A stretch of 15,036 nucleotides of DNA from contig JBBTUF010000053.1 of NCBI GenBank assembly GCA_038063855.1, positions 1-15,036 on the forward strand, read 5' to 3'. Under the pieces are notes generated by a model that did no database searches, had not been told where the DNA came from, and saw only the letters and a program-made list of their open reading frames with translations. Numbering within the stretch: the first letter of the stretch is position 1; every line of letters starts with the position of its first letter. The position numbers were made by a program, and so were the translations under genes. This DNA is from JBBTUF01 sp038063855 (GTDB lineage: Bacteria > Patescibacteriota > Minisyncoccia > Ryanbacterales > GWA2-47-10b). Shown here piece by piece: positions 7,334-13,465 of this stretch.

Positions 7334-7416
7334 TGCCGCGGGTGGGATTCGAACCCACAAACCCTTTCGGGTCAAGGATTTTAAGTCCTCTGCGTAAACC
7401 GTTCCGCCACCGCGGC
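7334..7416 (-). tRNA. tRNA-Leu(UAA)
   Basis: On the - strand the 83-nt sequence folds as a class II tRNA. The acceptor is GCCGCGG with CCGCGGC plus discriminator A. The anticodon loop is CTTAAAA (anticodon complement at 7381-7383, TTA), the variable arm is long (GACCCGAAAGGGTTT), and the T-arm is GTGGGTTCGAATCCCAC. It reads UUA. No CCA is encoded. Its 3' end is copied at 7235-7253. Confidence 0.95.
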
Positions 7417-7453
7417 ATTCTTACTTTGGCTTGCCATGAGCAAAGTCGAAGTG

Positions 7454-7540
7454 TGCGGTCAGGGGGAGTCACTTCGCCTTACCGGCGAAGCCACGGAGCC
7501 TCACTCAAACCACTGGCGTTCAGCTCCGGTTCGCCTCCCC
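7454..7540. repeat. tRNA-linked three-way-junction element C with tRNA-Gly 3'-end copy
   Basis: Bases 7454-7470 (tgcggtcagggggagtc) copy the tRNA-Gly 3' end at 7570-7586. Outer stem GGGGAG/CTCCCC (7463-7468, 7535-7540); hairpin 1 CTTCGCC/GGCGAAG (7472-7478, 7484-7490, loop TTACC); hairpin 2 stem CGGAGC/GCTCCG (7494-7499, 7523-7528) with a 23-nt interior. The architecture is as in A and B, with different bases. A further small hairpin, GGGC/GCCC, lies at 7552-7564 before the tRNA. Confidence 0.62.
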
Positions 7541-7569
7541 AGATTTTTACTGGGCGTGCCGCCCTACAT

Positions 7570-7641
7570 TGCGGTCAGGGGGAGTCGAACCCCCGTCTCG
7601 TCCTTGGCAAGGACGCATAATAGCCATTATACGATGACCGC
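7570..7641 (-). tRNA. tRNA-Gly(GCC)
   Basis: On the - strand this is a 72-nt tRNA: acceptor GCGGTCA with TGACCGC and discriminator A, anticodon stem-loop CGTCC-TTGCCAA-GGACG giving GCC, and T-arm GGGGGTTCGACTCCCCC. No CCA is encoded. Its 3' end is copied at 7454-7470, and its 5' acceptor strand is copied at 7673-7679. Confidence 0.96.
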
Positions 7642-7679
7642 GCTGAGCGCGATCCAACCCCGCTAAGCGGGGTGACCGC
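7635..7679. repeat. 7-bp direct repeat with two hairpins at tRNA-Gly 5' side
   Basis: TGACCGC occurs at 7635-7641 (tRNA acceptor) and again at 7673-7679. Between them are CGCGC-TGA-GCGCG (7639-7651) and CCCCGC-TAA-GCGGGG (7658-7672). On the - strand these lie directly ahead of the tRNA-Gly 5' end and could be leader hairpins or remnants of an insertion. Confidence 0.5.
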
Positions 7680-7763
7680 ATGAATCCAAAAATCTTCAGT
7701 CACTATAACAAAAAGCGGCAAGTTTTTCTAGTGCGTACAGCCACGCCCCCCCTCAATTCATTT

Positions 7764-7792
7764 TTGCTCTCTCGCCAAGAAACTGATAGCAT
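7764..7792 (+). promoter_or_regulatory. possible promoter of the gene at 7800
   Basis: TTGCTC (7764-7769), 17-bp spacer, TAGCAT (7787-7792), preceded by TGA, an extended -10. The ATG at 7800 follows 7 nt later. This supports 7800 rather than 7680 as the start. Confidence 0.4.
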
Positions 7793-7799
7793 TACGAAT

Positions 7800-8861
7800 A
7801 TGGAAGGAACTTCAACATTTCATCCTACAGAATCCACTGATTCCAATTCGGAAAATCAAGAAGAATTGAGTGTAGCCGAAAAAGCACAATTAATTCGTAC
7901 ATCGAATTCATTTTCGGAACTATATCAGGCCATTGAGAAAATTGGAGTAATACGTGGCAGTCAGGAAACTTTTGAGCCAGATCGTCTGATAAATATCATA
8001 GATCGCGTGCGACACGGTAAATTGACTATTGATTACGTGACTCAAACACATCGTATACGTGATGCTGTAGAGCGCCTCTTAGAAAATAAGCCCACCGATC
8101 CTCCTAAAACCCGCGAAGCCGCCGTTGAAACAGAAAAAGGAAGCTTGAAAGTTGAAAATCCCGCGGGACCTATTGAACCTCTCACCGATGAGGAAAGAAA
8201 TTTTATTTCAAAAGCGGAAGCAGACTATATTTTTATGCAAAATTTATCTGATGATAATGAACGCATCGAGCACTATGATCTCTTAAAAAGAAAATCCGAA
8301 CGAATTTCTAGTATAAGCGACCCTGTTTCATTTGAGCTCCTACGAGATGCGCTTGCTTCATCTAGTGGAATCAAAGACGGAAATGCCATTTTAGAATCCG
8401 GCCAACTTTTAAATGATGTTGAGAGCATCCGAAAGGGCGATAAACGCCCGGAGGTTCTCCCTGTCACACTTCGTCATGGAGTAGAAAAGCTTGTCGCCAA
8501 TGAAGTTTTAAGTAGATTGGAACAAGAAGCCACAGTACCAGTTAAGGATTATGAGTGGGACATTTTCACTCGACAATTCCCGATCGTAGAAGATTTTCTT
8601 GGCAACAGATCATCAAAATTTTATGAATATTCGCGAATCGGCGACACGAACTTGCATACACGTGAGGCAGCAATAGACGGAAAGCTTGCATGGTGCGATG
8701 GTAAAAAGGCAATTTTCAAATCTACAAGTGGATTTACACTTATTCCGTTCGAAAATATAGTTTTGAGAAATGGAAAAACATTAAAGGAAATAACCGAAAA
8801 AGAAAACCAGCAACGTCGCAAATCTCAAAACGCTCCTCGTGCAAGGAGAATCGGCGAATAA
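7800..8861 (+). CDS. CPR-type hypothetical protein with N-terminal conserved helical domain
   Basis: I chose the ATG at 7800 (353 residues). The frame is open from an ATG at 7680, but the 40 added residues are not conserved-looking, begin in the tRNA-flanking hairpins, and a -10-like motif lies just before 7800. After an acidic, Ser-rich start, residues 35-94 show a pattern (SFSELYQAIEKIGVIRGSQE, IDRVRHGK, YVTQTHRIRDAVERLL) that I recognise as recurring in CPR hypothetical proteins, with no assigned function. The rest is charged and mostly helical, with a more compact C-terminal part (about 270-330, YSRIGDTN...FIPFENIVL-like strands) and a basic tail. There is no signal peptide or membrane helix. 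It is convergent with the metalloprotein gene, 21 nt between stops. Confidence 0.75.
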   Translation: MEGTSTFHPTESTDSNSENQEELSVAEKAQLIRTSNSFSELYQAIEKIGVIRGSQETFEPDRLINIIDRVRHGKLTIDYVTQTHRIRDAVERLLENKPTDPPKTREAAVETEKGSLKVENPAGPIEPLTDEERNFISKAEADYIFMQNLSDDNERIEHYDLLKRKSERISSISDPVSFELLRDALASSSGIKDGNAILESGQLLNDVESIRKGDKRPEVLPVTLRHGVEKLVANEVLSRLEQEATVPVKDYEWDIFTRQFPIVEDFLGNRSSKFYEYSRIGDTNLHTREAAIDGKLAWCDGKKAIFKSTSGFTLIPFENIVLRNGKTLKEITEKENQQRRKSQNAPRARRIGE

Positions 8862-8882
8862 TTTTTAGAAATATAGGAATTC

Positions 8883-9719
8883 TTATTGACCAAACACATT
8901 ATTCACATATTGCATTAGCTGTTCCAATTCATTTTGTTTTAATGCTTTTTGCGTATCATCAAGACTTTCATCTAGCCCAAAAGATTCTTCAATATATAAT
9001 TTCATGAAAGCCCAGCAAGCTTCTTTAGTTTTTCCTATGCTTTTTAAATAGCCAATTTGCATCTGAAACGCAACACTTTCCATTGCAGTACGTATATACT
9101 TTTTACGCTCGTGAACTTTAGATATATACTCACTGGCTTTGTCATCTAAAAAATCATAAAAGGCTACATGCCCTACTTCGTGCACAATCCACGACAGGTT
9201 CTCATCATCAATGTTTTCGCTCTCAAATATTTTCTTTTTTAATATTATCGTTTTTGGCTCTACCTCTGATTTTGAATTATTAGAACCAAAAAAAGTTTTC
9301 CAATACTCTTCGTTATCTATCACGACCACTTTAATACCATCGGAATTGATATTGTTATTTTCTAAATAGTTTTTAATCTTGCCCCAGTGTTTTAGACTCC
9401 CCAACTCCTTTACTTCAAACCTTTTAAAAACTACGAATCTTTCAATGTTCTTGTGCATGTCATCGATATTACTTCCCTGTTCTTCTATCTCTGCCTTATG
9501 AGCTACTATGTCTCGTCTTGTTTCTTCTGGCTTGCCATTTAAATACTCGCGTAATTTTTCCTCTGAAGGCCATGTGTTGAGTCGCTCGAAATGCACCAAC
9601 TTTTGTACTTCTTCAAATGACAAGGGCTCGTCGTTTAACAAAATTTCTTCTCGCCGCAACTCGGATTCATTCTTTTGTTCACCTTCAAGAGACTGCCCTC
9701 CCTCAAACATATTTACCAT
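8883..9719 (-). CDS. predicted HEXXH zinc metalloprotein, hypothetical
   Basis: The product has 278 residues and is soluble and highly charged. The segment WIVHEVGHVAFYDFL contains HEXXH (H180, E181, H184), the zincin zinc-binding signature. E214 in TAMESVAFQMQ, 30 residues later, is a candidate third ligand as in gluzincins. Residues 12-90 are Glu/Lys-rich and probably helical or coiled coil. No signal peptide is seen, so a cytoplasmic location is likely unless it is exported another way. I do not recognise a named family; it could be an active peptidase, a toxin-like protease or a degenerate zincin. It is a single gene with its own -10-like box 6 nt before the ATG. A second in-frame ATG lies three codons in. 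Confidence 0.72.
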   Translation of the reverse strand: MVNMFEGGQSLEGEQKNESELRREEILLNDEPLSFEEVQKLVHFERLNTWPSEEKLREYLNGKPEETRRDIVAHKAEIEEQGSNIDDMHKNIERFVVFKRFEVKELGSLKHWGKIKNYLENNNINSDGIKVVVIDNEEYWKTFFGSNNSKSEVEPKTIILKKKIFESENIDDENLSWIVHEVGHVAFYDFLDDKASEYISKVHERKKYIRTAMESVAFQMQIGYLKSIGKTKEACWAFMKLYIEESFGLDESLDDTQKALKQNELEQLMQYVNNVFGQ

Positions 9720-9725
9720 AAGTAA

Positions 9726-9734
9726 AATATATCA
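9726..9734 (-). promoter_or_regulatory. extended -10 promoter, 6 nt before start at 9719
   Basis: On the - strand, TGATATATT: TATATT (9726-9731) with a TG one base upstream. The spacing to ATG is 6 nt, consistent with leaderless transcription of the metalloprotein gene. Confidence 0.5.
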
Positions 9735-9810
9735 AGATTAAACCAAAAAATCACCAAAAAATTTAACTTGGTAGTTCGACCACAAAGTACACTATGCCTG
9801 CCTGTATATA

Positions 9811-9892
9811 TGCGGGTAGGAGGACTCGAACCTCCAAGGGTTGCCCCACACGGTTCTAAGCCGTGCGCCTTTACCAATTTGGCCATACCCGC
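9811..9892 (-). tRNA. tRNA-Leu(UAG)
   Basis: An 82-nt class II tRNA on the - strand: acceptor GCGGGTA with TACCCGC and discriminator A, anticodon stem-loop CACGG-CTTAGAA-CCGTG (anticodon UAG, reading CUA), long variable arm TGGGGCAACCCTT, and T-arm GGAGGTTCGAGTCCTCC. No CCA is encoded. Its first 22 nt are also the 3' end of the upstream homing-endonuclease reading frame. Confidence 0.95.
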
Positions 9893-10515
9893 AAAAATCT
9901 CTTTACTTTATTTCGCTTACGCTTTAAACAAGGCACATTTACATCATAGTACATAAAATGAGAAATTTTAATAGAATCAGCTTTCCCAAAACATAAGGTG
10001 TAAACAGATTTATTTTTCTCAATCCAGCCTCCATGTATCATTGTATACTTAGTAATTTCTCGCTTTATCCACTCAAGAAAAATTAAGCTTGCCGAACACA
10101 AACGCATTTTTAATTGTAAATGCCTGCTCTCTGCATGTTTATGAATATCAATATTTCCATCTCCATCAATACACCCTCGAAAGAAATCAGCGAAATATGT
10201 TTCTGGGACTTCTAGCTCTGCAAGAACCTTTGACTTCGCAGGCATAAGCCCAAGCGCTAATAAGAAATCGTAAAAATTTCTATCCCCAAACTGTAAAACG
10301 TAATACTTCTTATCTTTAAAACCTCCACGGCTTTTCCGTCCAACTCGATTTTTCAATCCCAAACATTTTTTAAATGTTTGTATCATTTCTTCATCTTTTG
10401 AAGTTAAGTTAATATGTCGACCATCTGGCGAGAGATTACCATCCGATGCAATAAGACCTATTGCATAAGCTAAATTTGCTGACCAAACCAACGATACCTT
10501 TCCAAGTCGCTTCAT
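9871..10515 (-). CDS. LAGLIDADG homing endonuclease overlapping tRNA-Leu
   Basis: The product has 214 residues. Two LAGLIDADG helices are visible, AYAIGLIASDG (16-26) and DFFRGCIDGDG (110-120), with the expected acidic residues D25 and D119 and about 94 residues between them, so one chain can form the whole two-fold active site. It is a free-standing double-motif enzyme that would cut a long DNA target. The start at 10515 was preferred over an ATG at 10557 because a strong promoter lies between them and would begin transcription at 10515. The last six residues (RVWPNW) and the TAA are encoded by the first 22 nt of tRNA-Leu(UAG), with the stop in the D-loop. The tRNA is intact, so this is not an intron. 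Codons are A/T-rich, consistent with transfer. Confidence 0.87.
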   Translation of the reverse strand: MKRLGKVSLVWSANLAYAIGLIASDGNLSPDGRHINLTSKDEEMIQTFKKCLGLKNRVGRKSRGGFKDKKYYVLQFGDRNFYDFLLALGLMPAKSKVLAELEVPETYFADFFRGCIDGDGNIDIHKHAESRHLQLKMRLCSASLIFLEWIKREITKYTMIHGGWIEKNKSVYTLCFGKADSIKISHFMYYDVNVPCLKRKRNKVKRFLRVWPNW

Positions 10516-10521
10516 ACAGTT

Positions 10522-10551
10522 ATTATACCTAAGGCATATAGCGTTTGCCAA
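10522..10551 (-). promoter_or_regulatory. strong promoter of homing endonuclease, leaderless
   Basis: On the - strand: TTGGCA (complement of 10546-10551), 18-bp spacer, perfect TATAAT (10522-10527), then 6 nt to the ATG at 10515. The predicted transcription start falls at or next to the ATG. Confidence 0.7.
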
Positions 10552-10610
10552 TGACACTCTGCAAAAAATAAAAATTGAAACTAAAATTCTTGATTGATAT
10601 TAAAATTCTG

Positions 10611-10682
10611 AGGCCACGGAGGGAATCGAACCCTCGTATAAGAGTTTTGCAGACTCTTGCCTTACCACTTGGCTACGTGGCC
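10611..10682 (-). tRNA. tRNA-Cys(GCA)
   Basis: A 72-nt tRNA on the - strand: acceptor GGCCACG with CGTGGCC, discriminator U as expected for tRNA-Cys, anticodon stem-loop AGAGT-CTGCAAA-ACTCT (GCA), and T-arm GAGGGTTCGATTCCCTC. No CCA is encoded. Confidence 0.95.
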
Positions 10683-10720
10683 GTACTCAAAATTTTAATA
10701 TCGTGATCCCGACTTCATTT

Positions 10721-10750
10721 AGTATAAATAAAAATAGTATGTCGGGGCAA
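10721..10750 (-). promoter_or_regulatory. possible promoter of tRNA-Cys, inside an inverted repeat
   Basis: On the - strand: TTGCCC, 18-bp spacer, TATACT (complement of 10721-10726), 38 nt ahead of the tRNA. The flanks CCCGAC (10708-10713) and GTCGGG (10741-10746) are complementary and bracket the -10 region. The -35 match is only partial. Confidence 0.35.
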
Positions 10751-10880
10751 ACCCTTGCCGTCGCGCCTCTCGCGCGACCCGCGGCTTCGCCGGCTCAAAG
10801 TAAAGCATTTTACTTCTCGCCCACTTGCCTGCCCGCCGAAGCCCGCCTGACACTCGGGCAGGCATCGGCGCAGGCGGGGC
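10742..10880. repeat. GC-rich tandem hairpin cluster (REP/MITE-like)
   Basis: Hairpins follow one another: GGCAA/TTGCC (10746-10759), GTCGCGC/GCGCGAC with a 5-nt loop (10760-10778), CGGC/GCCG (10782-10792), AAGTAAA/TTTACTT (10798-10815), and TGCCTGCCCG/CGGGCAGGCA (10826-10864). An alternative pairing is CCCGCCTG/CAGGCGGG (10842-10849, 10871-10878). The block is far richer in GC than its flanks and lies just after the rbfA stop. It accounts for most of the gene-free stretch between tRNA-Cys and rbfA. Confidence 0.65.
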
Positions 10881-10890
10881 TACCGAGCCA

Positions 10891-11175
10891 TTATTTAACA
10901 TGAAATGAAACCGCGGGTGAATACTTCGATGAAATTCTTGCTCGAATATAATGCTTCGCCTTATTTTCACTCATTTTAAGAGTGTTGGCAACCGCGTCAC
11001 GCTGATCATCAGGCCACACGCTTACATACACTTTTACTTTACTTGAAGCTTCATTGGGTTCAACATGAATAATAGAAACTAATATATCGTTACTAAATCC
11101 ACATTCAAAACGAAAAAAATCAGGCAGTGACTCCCGCACAAATGCTGCAAGCCGCTCTCTACGCCTCTCGTTCAT
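10891..11175 (-). CDS. rbfA: ribosome-binding factor A
   Basis: A 94-residue KH-like protein that assists maturation of the 30S subunit near 16S rRNA helix 1. The N-terminus has the RbfA-type basic start (MNERRRERLAAFVRESL) and the end carries the ISSKYSPAVSFHV motif, matching the family's conserved strand R...P.l.F. It lacks the C-terminal tail of E. coli RbfA (133 residues), so it is a minimal version. Position supports the call: it follows infB, the usual infB-rbfA order, here with a GIY-YIG gene between them. Its ATG overlaps the GIY-YIG stop (ATGA), so translation is coupled. Sequence similarity by eye is modest, and synteny carries much of the weight. Confidence 0.8.
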   Translation of the reverse strand: MNERRRERLAAFVRESLPDFFRFECGFSNDILVSIIHVEPNEASSKVKVYVSVWPDDQRDAVANTLKMSENKAKHYIRARISSKYSPAVSFHVK

Positions 11176-11432
11176 CCCGTACGAATTAGGAAACGCTTCA
11201 GTCGTGCTTTGAGATAGCGCTTACCCATACCTGATTTAAGATATACTTCTCTCGACCTTGCATCATCCATATCATGACACGCTTCGTAATAAATTATTTC
11301 ATACGGTCCACGCGTACTTGTATATTTTGATTTTCCATCATTATGCTCCTCGAAGCGTTTCCGTAAATCTTTAGTATAGCCGGTGTAGAAATCTTTGTTT
11401 TTCTTGCTTCTTAATATATATGTGTAATACAT
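11172..11432 (-). CDS. GIY-YIG nuclease-family protein
   Basis: The product is 86 residues, a single compact GIY-YIG domain: YYTYILRSKK (2-11) and FYTGYTKDLRKRFEEHN (15-31) contain the two strands, the conserved Tyr/Arg region and the His. E62 in the SREVYLKSGMG region is the probable metal-binding glutamate. It matches stand-alone small GIY-YIG proteins (UPF0213/UvrC-like N-domain), whose substrates are mostly unknown. It lies 6 nt after infB and overlaps rbfA by 4 nt, thus inside a translation operon. A perfect 15-bp inverted repeat brackets the gene, with one arm being its own last codons, which hints at insertion. Confidence 0.9.
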   Translation of the reverse strand: MYYTYILRSKKNKDFYTGYTKDLRKRFEEHNDGKSKYTSTRGPYEIIYYEACHDMDDARSREVYLKSGMGKRYLKARLKRFLIRTG

Positions 11433-11454
11433 GTTGCGTTAATTCGTACGGGAT
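11174..11454. repeat. 15-bp perfect inverted repeat bracketing GIY-YIG gene
   Basis: ATCCCGTACGAATTA at 11174-11188 and its exact complement at 11440-11454, 251 bp apart. The left arm encodes the last residues of the GIY-YIG protein (LIRTG), the right arm the last residues of IF2 (ESRTN). A chance match of this length at this distance is unlikely. Confidence 0.85.
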
Positions 11455-12926
11455 TCATTGTAAAATGCGAGAATGTCGCGCTCCTCGATCGCTCGCGACG
11501 ATTGAACAAGAAGACCTCCCTCTTCCTCCTCTTTAAGCGCGTCCACTGCTGATTTGTTTCTCTGAACACTACTAACCGAACCCGAGCCAACACGTTCACC
11601 AGCACGCATAATATCAAACTTTGCATCACGCACAACCTTCCCTTCGCGCACACGCCCACCAATAATACGCCCGCCACCAGTCGATTGAAATGTTTTTAGA
11701 ACCAATAATTTTCCGAGTTCATCACGAGTAAACTGTTTTGGAACATGAACTTTTAGTTCTGCTAAAATCCATTCTATCGCCTCATAGATAACATCAAATG
11801 TTTTTACAGAGACATTGAATCGTTCTGCTAGGTCTGCAGCCTGATTTTTTATTTTTGTATGAAACCCAATAACAAACGCGATGTGCGCCGAAGAAATGGT
11901 TTTAATATCATTTTCATTAATATCGCCTACACCTCCCTCAAAAAATCGTACCGGAAGGCCAGCTGGAATTACGCGACGCACCTCGTCTGAGATTGCCTCG
12001 AGAGAGCCTGCAACATCGGCCTTCAGCATTATTCCAACTTCCGCGCTTGTCGAATCTGGTACATCTTTTATGATTGGCGCTACGTTGGCGCTCAGATTTT
12101 TTTCGAGTTCGTTTTTTGAGTGAAACGCTTGGAACAAAACACCAACATCGGGCACTTTATTAAAACCAACTATCGTAACAGGTGTTGATGGTCCTGCCTC
12201 GTCTACGTTCTTCCCAAGCGAATCTTCAAGTATTCGGACGGGTGACAACGCAGACCCCGCGAGTACAAATTCCCCTTTATGCAATGTGCCGTTTGTAACC
12301 AACAACATCGCGGACGGTCCGCGGCGTGGGTCGAGATGCGCTTCGATCACAACTCCTTGAGCGAGAATATTTGGATCAGCTTTTAACTCTTCCATTTCCG
12401 CCGCGAGCAATACCGTATCAAGAAGCTCATCGATATGCGTTCCTGCCTTCGCAGAGACTTGAACAATCGGCACGGTACCTCCCCACCCCTCAACAAGAAT
12501 GCCGACTTCAGCAAGCGCTGATTTTACTCGATCGGGATCTGCCGACGGTTTATCGATTTTATTAAGAGCAATAAGGTATGGAATTTCTGCTTTTTTAATA
12601 GCCTCATATGCTTCTTTTGTTTGAGGCTTTACACCGTCATCGGCGGCTACTACCAATATTGCAATGTCTGCAACGCGTGCGCCACGCTCACGCATTTTGG
12701 AAAACGTTTCGTGCCCCGGCGTATCAAGAAATGTAATATGCCTGTGATTCCAAATTATTTCATATGCACCCAAATGTTGAGTTATCCCACCAGCCTCTGA
12801 AGCTACAACATTTGTCTTCCTAATTGTATCAAGAAGCGTCGTTTTCCCATGATCAACATGCCCCAAAATAACCACAATGGGGTGGCGTGCAATTTGTACT
12901 GATGTTTCTTTTACATGTGTGGTCAT
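11439..12926 (-). CDS. infB: translation initiation factor IF-2, short form
   Basis: IF2 is the GTPase that brings initiator tRNA to the 30S subunit and promotes 50S joining. The 495 residues begin almost directly with the G domain: GHVDHGKTT (22-30), GGITQHLGA (46-54), DTPGHE (68-73), NKID (122-125) and SAKAG (158-162). Domain II, IF2-C1 (about 290-390) and C2 follow. The long N-terminal domains of typical bacterial IF2 (E. coli 890 residues) are absent. In C2 the usual ECG motif reads EGG, and the other common Cys near ...GGGRIIGG is also missing, as seen by manual alignment. The start is 15 nt after the DUF4446 stop with no Shine-Dalgarno sequence; a GATAAT lies 8 nt before the ATG. The 3' end takes part in the inverted repeat around the GIY-YIG gene. 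Confidence 0.97.
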   Translation of the reverse strand: MTTHVKETSVQIARHPIVVILGHVDHGKTTLLDTIRKTNVVASEAGGITQHLGAYEIIWNHRHITFLDTPGHETFSKMRERGARVADIAILVVAADDGVKPQTKEAYEAIKKAEIPYLIALNKIDKPSADPDRVKSALAEVGILVEGWGGTVPIVQVSAKAGTHIDELLDTVLLAAEMEELKADPNILAQGVVIEAHLDPRRGPSAMLLVTNGTLHKGEFVLAGSALSPVRILEDSLGKNVDEAGPSTPVTIVGFNKVPDVGVLFQAFHSKNELEKNLSANVAPIIKDVPDSTSAEVGIMLKADVAGSLEAISDEVRRVIPAGLPVRFFEGGVGDINENDIKTISSAHIAFVIGFHTKIKNQAADLAERFNVSVKTFDVIYEAIEWILAELKVHVPKQFTRDELGKLLVLKTFQSTGGGRIIGGRVREGKVVRDAKFDIMRAGERVGSGSVSSVQRNKSAVDALKEEEEGGLLVQSSRAIEERDILAFYNESRTN

Positions 12927-12941
12927 TTTTTTTAATTATCG

Positions 12942-13394
12942 TTATCCTACAGAACCCGCGCGCGAAAGTGCCTCTTGCTCCTCGCGTGATAATGCATATC
13001 GCGACATACCTTTTTCAATCGGTTTTGCGTACATCATGGGCCTTCCCTGCACATAAATCCCTGACAGAGCAAACCCATTGTTGCCGCCATCAAGAAGCGC
13101 AATAGCAAAGCTTTGGTCTCCTCCAGCGCCTAAATCTGAAAAAGGATTAAATCGAACAACGCCAATTTTTTGTACTGATTTGAGAAAATTATTCTCAAGC
13201 GCAAGAACAGCTTTTTGTAACTCTACCGATTCACTACGCAAAACTCCTAAACGTTCGTGATGGTCACCAACTAACGATTCGATCGTCTTTGCTCTCGCGC
13301 CGCCGAATAAAACTTGTAATTTTTTTTCAATGCGCCAAATTCGATATCCAAGAAAAACAATCACAAGACATAAAAAGATAATCGCGAATATCAT
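12942..13394 (-). CDS. DUF4446 family membrane-anchored protein
   Basis: The product has 150 residues. Residues 1-17 form a single N-terminal membrane helix (MIFAIIFLCLVIVFLGY), then a charged, probably coiled-coil region (20-77). The DUF4446 signature follows: VVRFNPFSDLGAGGDQSFAIALLDGGNNGFALSG (79-112), YAKPIEKGMSRYALSREEQEAL (122-143). The function of the family is unknown; most of the protein is probably cytoplasmic. It lies 15 nt upstream of infB and is likely co-transcribed with it. Confidence 0.9.
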   Translation of the reverse strand: MIFAIIFLCLVIVFLGYRIWRIEKKLQVLFGGARAKTIESLVGDHHERLGVLRSESVELQKAVLALENNFLKSVQKIGVVRFNPFSDLGAGGDQSFAIALLDGGNNGFALSGIYVQGRPMMYAKPIEKGMSRYALSREEQEALSRAGSVG

Positions 13395-13465
13395 AATGCA
13401 CTTTAAAGTAGCATTAAAAAATGCTTCTGTAAAGCGCTGATTTTTAATTTTATTTTTAAAATTAT

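Noticed and set aside
7070..7666. Overlapping + strand reading frames containing phrases such as CRGWDSNP and GFEPT
   Set aside because: These are translations of the complement of tRNA T-arms and of the hairpin elements, a well-known source of false proteins.
7680..7799. Upstream ATG extending the hypothetical protein by 40 residues
   Set aside because: It begins in the tRNA-Gly flanking hairpins; a promoter-like motif and better protein start support 7800.
9811..10515. Group I intron carrying the homing endonuclease in tRNA-Leu
   Set aside because: The tRNA is uninterrupted and complete; the nuclease gene lies wholly upstream apart from the 22-nt overlap.
10516..10557. Upstream ATG of the homing endonuclease
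   Set aside because: The consensus promoter lies within this stretch, so the first translated ATG should be at 10515.
10703..10970. Reading frames on both strands across the GC-rich block
   Set aside because: They consist of hairpin repeat sequence and overlap rbfA; no domain or start signal.
13410..13425. AGCATT-AAAA-AATGCT hairpin in the gap between the 7-TM and DUF4446 genes
   Set aside because: Only 6 bp, A/T-rich, without a convincing T-run; likely chance in an A/T-rich spacer.
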